Shown here: positions 58,838 through 64,000 of the stretch, one piece after another | Numbering within the stretch: the first letter of the stretch is position 1 | How the letters are laid out: the number at the start of each line of letters is the position of its first letter | NCBI RefSeq assembly: GCF_019930585.1 | Contig: NZ_CP082839.1 | Location: 3,918,001 to 3,982,000 of the forward strand | Origin: Sphingomonas nostoxanthinifaciens | GTDB taxonomy: Bacteria; Pseudomonadota; Alphaproteobacteria; Sphingomonadales; Sphingomonadaceae | Direction of reading: 5' to 3' | Length of the DNA stretch: 64,000 bases | The notes under the pieces: model-generated | Database searches by the model: none | Told to the model about the DNA's origin: nothing | Seen by the model: the letters and a program-made list of their open reading frames with translations, nothing else | Program-made: the position numbers and the translations under genes

Positions 58838-61363
58838 ATGAGCGAGCGGTTCGAGCCCCGCGACAGCGACGCGCGCTGGCAGCGGGAGTGGGAGACGCGC
58901 GGCACGTTCCACGCCGACGATCATAGCCCCAAGCCCAAAAGCTACGTGCTGGAGATGTTCCCCTATCCGTCGGGGCGCATCCACATGGGCCATGTCCGCA
59001 ATTACACGATGGGCGACGTGCTGGCGCGCTATCGCCGCATGACCGGGCACGAAGTGCTCCACCCGATGGGGTGGGACGCGTTCGGCATGCCCGCCGAGAA
59101 TGCGGCGATGGAAAAGGGCGTCCACCCCGGCGACTGGACCCGTTCCAACATCGCGGCGATGAAGGCGCAGCTGAAGCGCCTCGGCTTCGCGCTCGACTGG
59201 AGCCGCGAACTCGCGACCTGCGAGCCCGATTATTACGGGCAGGAACAGGCGCTGTTCCTCGATCTGTACGAAGCCGGGCTGGTCTATCGCAAGGAAAGCG
59301 CGGTCAACTGGGATCCGGTCGACATGACCGTGCTCGCCAACGAGCAGGTGATCGACGGGCGCGGCTGGCGCTCGGGCGCATTGGTCGAGCGGCGCAAGCT
59401 CAGCCAGTGGTTCCTCAAGATCACCGATTTCGCCGACGAACTGCTCGACGGGCTGGATGCCCTCGACGGCTGGCCAGACAAGGTCAAGCTGATGCAGGCC
59501 AACTGGATCGGCCGCTCGCGCGGGCTGCGCTTCCGCTTCGCGGTCGAGAACGGCCCGCTGCCGCATGTCGAGGTGTTCAGCACGCGCCCCGACACGATCT
59601 TCGGCGCATCGTTCGTCGCGGTGGCGATCGATCATCCGCTGGCGCAGGCGCTGAAGGACACGACGCCCGGCCTCGCCGCCTTCATCGACGAATGCCGCCA
59701 GACCGGCACCGCGGCGGCCGAGGTCGAGACCGCCGAGAAGAAGGGCTTCGACACCGGCCTGTCGGCGGTCCACCCACTCGATCCCGCATGGCGACTGCCG
59801 GTGTTCGTCGCGAACTTCGTGCTGATGGAATATGGCACCGGCGCGGTGTTCGGCGTGCCGGCGCACGACCAGCGCGATCTCGATTTCGCGCGCAAATATA
59901 TGCTGCCGGTGACGCGCGTCGTCGCGAAGTCGCCCGATCATGCCAACGATCCGATCGGCGACGAGGCCGACACCGATCCGGGCATGATCGTCAATTCGCG
60001 CTTCCTCGACGGGCTGGCGAGCGAGGATGCCAAGGGCATCGTCATCGGCCGTGCCGAGGCCGATGGCTGGGGCGAGGGCACGACCGTCTTCCGCCTGCGC
60101 GACTGGGGCGTCAGCCGCCAGCGTTACTGGGGTACGCCGATCCCGATCGTGCATTGCGAAGCCTGCGGCCCGGTCGCGGTGCCGAAGGCGCAATTGCCGG
60201 TGGTGCTGCCCGACGACGTCAGCTTCGACATTCCCGGCAATCCGCTCGACCGGCACCCGACGTGGAAGCATGTCGATTGCCCGACGTGCGACGCGCCCGC
60301 ACGGCGCGAGACCGACACGCTCGACACCTTCGTCGATTCGTCGTGGTATTTCATCCGCTTCGCCAGCCAGCCCAAGGACAAGCCGTTCGATCGCGCGGTG
60401 GCCGAAAGCTGGCTGCCGGTCGGCCAGTATATCGGCGGGGTCGAGCATGCGATCCTCCATTTGCTCTATGCGCGCTTCTGGACGCGCGCGCTCCAGCGGG
60501 TCGGCCAGATCGACATCGCCGAGCCGTTCACCGGCCTGTTCACCCAGGGCATGGTGACGCACGAAACCTATTATGAGGAGGATGCGGAGACCGGCCGCAT
60601 CACCTGGTTCGGCACCGACGAGATCGACCGGCGCGACGGGGGCGCCTTCCTCAAGGATGGCGGCCCGCAGATCACGGTCGGCCGCGTCGAGAAGATGTCG
60701 AAGTCGAAGAAGAACACGGTCGATCCGGCGCCGATCCTCGATCATTACGGCGCGGACGCGGTGCGCTGGTTCATGCTGTCCGACAGCCCGCCCGAGCGCG
60801 ATCTGCCGTGGTCGGTCGCGGGGATCGAGGGCGCGGCGCGTTTCGTCCAGCGCGTATGGCGCGCGAGCGCGGCCGAAGGCGGTGCGGGCCGCGACGCCGC
60901 GCTCGACCGCAAGCTCCACCAGACGATCGCCGGCGTCGCCGTCGATATCGAGGCGCTGTCGTTCAACAAGGCGGTCGCCAAGCTCTACGAACTGGTCGGC
61001 GCGATCGAGAAGGCCGCCCCCACCGCCTCGCGCGCCGAGGCGGGCCGCACGCTGATCCGGCTGGTCGCGCCGATGGTGCCGCACATCGCCGAAGAGGCGT
61101 GGGTGCGCGCTGGCGAGGATGCGCTGGTCGCCGATGCCGCGTGGCCCGACGTCGATCCAGCCTTGCTGGTCGAGGACGAGGTGACGATCGCCGTCCAGAT
61201 CAACGGCAAGCTGCGCGACACGCTGAGCGCGCCGAAGGGCACCGACCGGCCGACGCTGGAGGCGATGGCGCTCGCCTCCGAGAAGATCCTGCGCGTGCTG
61301 GAAGGCGCCACCCCGAAGAAGGTGGTGGTGGTGCCCGACCGGCTGGTCAACATCGTCGCATGA
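58838..61363 (+). CDS. leuS: leucyl-tRNA synthetase
   Basis: The 841-residue class I synthetase has the HIGH-type motif HMGH (49-52, in YPSGRIHMGHVRNY). The CP1 editing domain lies at about residues 220-420 (STRPDTIFGASFVAVAIDHP and GTGAVFGVPAHDQRD). The catalytic core continues with SSWYFIRFASP-like WYFIRF, then KMSKS (619-623), the anticodon-binding helices and a C-terminal extension with EVTIAVQINGKLRDTL. It charges tRNA-Leu with leucine and edits mischarged products. The start follows DUF3576 by nine bases and the stop overlaps lptE in ATGA. All domains are complete. Confidence 0.98.
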   Translation: MSERFEPRDSDARWQREWETRGTFHADDHSPKPKSYVLEMFPYPSGRIHMGHVRNYTMGDVLARYRRMTGHEVLHPMGWDAFGMPAENAAMEKGVHPGDWTRSNIAAMKAQLKRLGFALDWSRELATCEPDYYGQEQALFLDLYEAGLVYRKESAVNWDPVDMTVLANEQVIDGRGWRSGALVERRKLSQWFLKITDFADELLDGLDALDGWPDKVKLMQANWIGRSRGLRFRFAVENGPLPHVEVFSTRPDTIFGASFVAVAIDHPLAQALKDTTPGLAAFIDECRQTGTAAAEVETAEKKGFDTGLSAVHPLDPAWRLPVFVANFVLMEYGTGAVFGVPAHDQRDLDFARKYMLPVTRVVAKSPDHANDPIGDEADTDPGMIVNSRFLDGLASEDAKGIVIGRAEADGWGEGTTVFRLRDWGVSRQRYWGTPIPIVHCEACGPVAVPKAQLPVVLPDDVSFDIPGNPLDRHPTWKHVDCPTCDAPARRETDTLDTFVDSSWYFIRFASQPKDKPFDRAVAESWLPVGQYIGGVEHAILHLLYARFWTRALQRVGQIDIAEPFTGLFTQGMVTHETYYEEDAETGRITWFGTDEIDRRDGGAFLKDGGPQITVGRVEKMSKSKKNTVDPAPILDHYGADAVRWFMLSDSPPERDLPWSVAGIEGAARFVQRVWRASAAEGGAGRDAALDRKLHQTIAGVAVDIEALSFNKAVAKLYELVGAIEKAAPTASRAEAGRTLIRLVAPMVPHIAEEAWVRAGEDALVADAAWPDVDPALLVEDEVTIAVQINGKLRDTLSAPKGTDRPTLEAMALASEKILRVLEGATPKKVVVVPDRLVNIVA

Positions 61364-61869
61364 GGCGCTGGCTGGCCCTCGCCGCCGCGCTGGCGCTGGG
61401 CGGATGCGGGCTGCACCCGCTCTACGAGGGCGGCGGGCGCGGCCCGGTCGCGCAGATGCTCGGCCAGGTCGAGGTCGGCGCCATCCGCGGCCAGTCCGGC
61501 TGGCTGATGAAGCATGCGCTGGAGACCCGGCTCGGCGCCGGCGGCAGCAGCGAGGTGCGCTATCGGCTCGAGGTCGAGATTGACGACCAGATCAACGCGT
61601 TCGGCGTGCGCACCGATAATTCGGTGACGCGCGAGCGGCGGGCGCTGCGCGCGCGCTATCGGCTGGTCGAGGTATCCGACGGCACGGTGGTGCTCGACGC
61701 GACCGCCGGATCGGACGCGGGCATCGACGTCGTCACCTCCGAATATGCCGTGATCGCCGCCGAGCAGACCGCGCTCGAGAACCTGACCGAGCAGGTTGCC
61801 GACCAGATCGTCTCGCGCGTCGCGCTCTATGCGGTGCACGGCGGCAAGCCGGCGACGGCGCCACGGTGA
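61360..61869 (+). CDS. lptE: LPS-assembly lipoprotein LptE
   Basis: The 169-residue protein has a lipoprotein signal peptide with lipobox ALGGCG (cysteine near residue 16), then LHPLYEGGG, the usual LptE opening. The strands VRYRLEVEIDDQINAFGVRTDN and VTRERRALRARYRLVEVSDGTVVLDATA are followed by the LptE-type tail EYAVIAAEQTALENLTEQVADQIVSRVALY. It plugs the LptD barrel for lipopolysaccharide or, in sphingomonads, glycosphingolipid export. It starts in a four-base overlap with leuS and overlaps holA by GTGA, the standard gene order in many alphaproteobacteria. Confidence 0.9.
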   Translation: MRRWLALAAALALGGCGLHPLYEGGGRGPVAQMLGQVEVGAIRGQSGWLMKHALETRLGAGGSSEVRYRLEVEIDDQINAFGVRTDNSVTRERRALRARYRLVEVSDGTVVLDATAGSDAGIDVVTSEYAVIAAEQTALENLTEQVADQIVSRVALYAVHGGKPATAPR

Positions 61870-62891
61870 AACCGGCCGAAGCCGCGCTGCTGCGCGCGCT
61901 CGACGGCGCCGATCCGGCGATCCGCCTCTATCTGCTGCACGGCCCCGACGAGGCGGGATCGCGCGCGCTCGCCGCGCGGCTCGGCAAGGCGCTGGGCGCG
62001 GATGCCGAGCGGATCGACCTCACCTCGGCCATGCTCAAGGCCGATCCGGCCCGGCTGGCGGACGAGGCGGCGGCGATCGGCCTGTTCGGCGGGCGCCGCT
62101 GGATCCGGCTCGATCCCGCCGCTGACGATGCCTGCGATGCCATTGCGGCGTTGCTGGAGGCACCGGCAGCGGGCAATCCGGTCGCCGCGATCGGCGGAAC
62201 CCTGCGCAAGGATGCGCGCCTGCTGAAGCTCGTCCAGGCAAGCGGCGCGGCGCTTGCCCATGCGAGCTATCTGCCCGAAGGACGCGACGCCGATGCGCTG
62301 GTGACCGAGATGGCACGCGCGCTCGGGCTGCAGGCGCGGCCGGACGTCGCGCGCCGGCTGGCCTCCGCCACCGGCGGCGATCGCGCGATCATCGGGCAGG
62401 AGCTGGAGAAGCTCGCCCTCTATCTCGATGCCGCCCCCGAACGGCCGCACCCGCTGGAGCATGACGCGCTGGACGCCCTGGGTGCCGCGACCGAGGAAGG
62501 CGACCTTTCGCGCCTGACGCGCGCGGTCTTCTCCGGCGAGCCGCAGGCGGTCGACGAGGAGCTGGCGCGGCTCGCGAGCGAAGGGGTGGAGGGGATCACG
62601 GTGTTGCGTGCCTTGTCGCGCCGGGCGTTGCAGCTGGCGCAGCTGCGGGCGCAGATGGCGGCGGGCGACAGCGTCGAGCATGTGATGCAGACCGCGGGGC
62701 GCGCAATCTTCTGGAAGGAGCAGGCGCAGATCCGCGCCGAACTGATGCGCTGGACGCCGGAGGGGCTGGCGACCGCCATCGGCCGGCTGGCGGAGGCGGA
62801 ACGGCAGGTGAAGTCGCCCGGTTATCCCGGACATGCGCTCGTCGAACAGGAACTGTTGGCAATCAGCCGCTTCGCCGCACGCCGGCGTTAG
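61866..62891 (+). CDS. holA: DNA polymerase III subunit delta
   Basis: The 341-residue protein has the HolA form. Its AAA-like N-terminal domain shows IRLYLLHGPDEAGSRALAARL, FGGRRWIRLDP and ALLEAPAAGNPVAAIGGTLRKDARLLK. The middle collar-linked lid has RPDVARRLASATGGDRAIIGQELEKLALYL. The C-terminal helical domain holds AQLRAQMAAG and IRAELMRWTPEGLATAIGRLAEAERQVKSP. Delta opens the sliding clamp in the loader complex. The GTG start lies in a four-base overlap with lptE. It is convergent with the MarR-like gene, whose stop overlaps by four bases. Confidence 0.95.
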   Translation: MKPAEAALLRALDGADPAIRLYLLHGPDEAGSRALAARLGKALGADAERIDLTSAMLKADPARLADEAAAIGLFGGRRWIRLDPAADDACDAIAALLEAPAAGNPVAAIGGTLRKDARLLKLVQASGAALAHASYLPEGRDADALVTEMARALGLQARPDVARRLASATGGDRAIIGQELEKLALYLDAAPERPHPLEHDALDALGAATEEGDLSRLTRAVFSGEPQAVDEELARLASEGVEGITVLRALSRRALQLAQLRAQMAAGDSVEHVMQTAGRAIFWKEQAQIRAELMRWTPEGLATAIGRLAEAERQVKSPGYPGHALVEQELLAISRFAARRR

Positions 62892-63346
62892 CGTTGGAAA
62901 TACAGGCGCGAGAGGCCCAGCCGCGCGTCGCTTTCCCCCACCTGGTCGAAGATGGTCTCCATTGATTCGATGGCTTCCGGCAGCATCTGGACGAAGATGC
63001 GGCGCCCGTCCTTGAGATCGGTGCGGCGCGAGATCATCCCCGAATCCTCCAGCTTCGTCAGCCAGCGCAGCCCGGTCGTCGACGGGACATTGGCGTAACT
63101 GACGACCGCCGAGACGCTGAGCATGCGGAACTCGCCATGGGCGATGTAGAGCGCCAGCAGCATATCCCATGCCGGTTCCGCGAACAGGTGGAGCCCCAGC
63201 ACCTTGTTGCGGACTGCGCGCGCCTTCATCCACGCCTTCGCCGTGGTCAGCCGGCGGATGTCCGCGTCCGTGTTCATACCAAGCGTTTCAGAGGCGTTGA
63301 TGGTTTGTGCACTTCTGACCTGCTGCCGACGAATGATCTCGTTCAT
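62888..63346 (-). CDS. MarR/winged-helix family transcriptional regulator
   Basis: The 152-residue protein has a winged-helix fold with VVSYANVPSTTGLRWLTKLEDSGMISRRTDLKDGRRIFVQMLPEA as helix-turn-helix and wing (about residues 80-130). The DxxDGRR wing resembles MarR repressors. GAGGAG lies about 10 bases before ATG 63346; an in-frame ATG at 63370 lies upstream of that site. The ligand and targets are unknown. It is the last clear protein gene before the disrupted tRNA and the AT-rich right end, and its 5' side faces that region, so it may belong to the accessory segment. The stop overlaps holA. Confidence 0.82.
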   Translation of the reverse strand: MNEIIRRQQVRSAQTINASETLGMNTDADIRRLTTAKAWMKARAVRNKVLGLHLFAEPAWDMLLALYIAHGEFRMLSVSAVVSYANVPSTTGLRWLTKLEDSGMISRRTDLKDGRRIFVQMLPEAIESMETIFDQVGESDARLGLSRLYFQR

Positions 63347-63622
63347 TGCCCGCTTCTCCTCACATCGCACTGACGGCGAATTATTAACTAGACCGGGCGC
63401 GCCTCATCTTGTTCCGGATCGATCCACTTTGGTTGGAATAATACTGAAAACGGATCGGTGGCAATCAATCCTCTGGCAGGACCGAACGTTTTAATGCCAT
63501 TCTGGCAATCATTAGATACATAAACGGACGGGATATTGTCATTCCGCCGGCTCGTTTCGTTCGCAGATGCAATAGAGAAGGGCGTTGACCACGCGCGCGG
63601 CACGCGGCAAGAGGCGCGCGAC

Positions 63623-63664
63623 GCGGGTATAGCTCAATGGTAGAGCGGTAGCCTTCCAAGCTGC
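63623..63664 (+). pseudogene. 5' part of a tRNA-Gly (anticodon TCC) interrupted after the anticodon stem
   Basis: The sequence starts with acceptor strand GCGGGTA, D-arm GCTC...GAGC and anticodon arm GTAGC-CTTCCAA-GCTGC (a G-T pair is tolerated), giving anticodon TCC. The expected T-arm and the 3' acceptor half are missing; a hairpin of unrelated sequence follows at once. A -35-like TTGACC lies at 63585. It is not functional as read, and could be an integration or recombination scar. A misassembly is the alternative. Confidence 0.72.
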
Positions 63665-63680
63665 CAGATTTGGCAGTTTT
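63661..63680. terminator. hairpin plus T-tract joined to the broken tRNA-Gly
   Basis: CTGCCA and TGGCAG form a perfect 6-base stem with a GATT loop, followed by TTTT. It overlaps the last four bases of the tRNA anticodon stem. The structure has the form of a short intrinsic terminator, or of a mobile-element end; which one is unclear. Confidence 0.4.
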
Positions 63681-63938
63681 CCGCGGCGTTTTGTGTAAAA
63701 TCACGCGAAAACCGGCCCTTTCTTTTCAAAAGCTTAGCCGGACGCTGTAAAATATCAATCAGCCCCGCGCCTGCTGGATCAATCGCTCTCAGACGCGCTC
63801 CGCTCTATTATAGCGTGATGATCGACGCCGCGCTGAGATCAGCCTTCAGCTTCCGCGTCATTGGCGCTTGTGATGGTGATAGGTCGGCTTGCCTGCGGCG
63901 CATGCGGAGAGCAGCCGCAGGAGCAAGAGCGCGTGGTG
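63665..63938. other. right-end segment without recognisable genes
   Basis: No supported reading frame, RNA gene or known element is present. The stretch just after the hairpin is AT-rich relative to the rest (for example TTTCTTTTCAAAAGC near 63720). Short open frames on the minus strand lack start signals. The segment lies between the broken tRNA and a possible gene end at 63939. Confidence 0.45.
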
Positions 63939-64000
63939 TCAAACGGACCACGCCGCGCGCTTGATGCTGATCCGTAGAATCCCATCATCATCACCTTCGC
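63939..64000 (-). CDS. possible C-terminus of a gene entering from the right edge
   Basis: The minus strand is open from the window edge to a TGA at 63941-63939 and would end in EGDDDGILRISIKRAAWSV. Acid-then-hydrophobic-then-basic composition is plausible for a real C-terminus, but 19 codons cannot prove a gene. If real, it lies just beyond the tRNA scar, where an integrase or recombinase might be expected. This is a weak suggestion only. Confidence 0.2.
   Translation of the reverse strand, partial: EGDDDGILRISIKRAAWSV

Noticed and set aside
58190..61084. A 964-codon open frame opposite leuS
   Set aside because: It lies opposite a full-length synthetase with HMGH and KMSKS; its composition is typical of antisense shadows.
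63623..64000. Group I intron in the tRNA-Gly anticodon region
   Set aside because: The break is after the anticodon stem rather than in the loop, no conserved intron core was seen, and no 3' exon occurs before the window end. It could still lie beyond the edge.
1..64000. CRISPR array
   Set aside because: No regularly spaced direct repeats with unique spacers, and no cas-like protein, were seen. The only tandem repeat is the two-unit one before gatB.

Overview
The window is GC-rich chromosomal DNA of an alphaproteobacterium, most likely Sphingomonas or a close sphingomonad. The evidence is TonB-dependent receptor, SapC and tryptophan-halogenase-like genes together, two PEPxxWA-CTERM-type proteins, adrenodoxin-type ferredoxin, the DUF3576-leuS-lptE-holA block, tig-clpP-clpX order, and codon use throughout. 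I ran no database search; family names come from motifs read in the translations.

Layout, left to right. 1-3.5 kb: a pqiAB intermembrane lipid-transport operon (pqiB cut by the window edge), two very small proteins and a GFA-type zinc protein. 3.5-11 kb: a secreted alpha-amino-acid ester hydrolase-like enzyme, tRNA-Gln, ilvE, a MarR regulator, tRNA-Tyr, a PEP-CTERM protein, an rRNA methyltransferase, a ferredoxin, a DNA glycosylase and a MobA-like nucleotidyltransferase. 11.3-16.2 kb: a TetR regulator divergent from a complete tripartite efflux operon. 16.3-25 kb: a fatty-acid-hydroxylase-like gene next to a GNAT-fold gene resembling bacterial ceramide synthase, outer-membrane phospholipase A, two peptidases, exonuclease III and a secreted unknown.

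25.3-33.0 kb is the accessory highlight. Six genes overlap by 1-4 bases and form one operon: a TIR-like protein; a TIR-like plus degenerate SIR2-like fusion; an nSTAND-type NTPase; a helical-repeat multi-pass membrane protein; a membrane protein with a SLATT/DUF4231-like region; and a protein with two PGDYG-like motifs. The content looks like a nucleotide-signalling immune (conflict) system, and I do not recognise the combination as a named system.

33-47.5 kb: a GH2 beta-glucuronidase-like enzyme, an MHYT-PAS-GGDEF-EAL cyclic-di-GMP protein, a second PEP-CTERM-like protein, then a TonB receptor/SapC/halogenase/cupin cluster with two LacI-like operator boxes, and an oligosaccharide flippase. 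47.5-63.3 kb is mostly housekeeping: gatB, tRNA-Leu, trigger factor with a histidine-rich tail, clpP, clpX, a YggS/HAD pair, a ThiE-like protein, DUF3576, leuS, lptE and holA, with two glycosyltransferases.

The right end (63.3-64.0 kb) is more AT-rich. It holds a tRNA-Gly that stops after the anticodon stem and runs into a hairpin, which suggests an integration or rearrangement boundary. No CRISPR array, rRNA or recognisable insertion sequence was seen.
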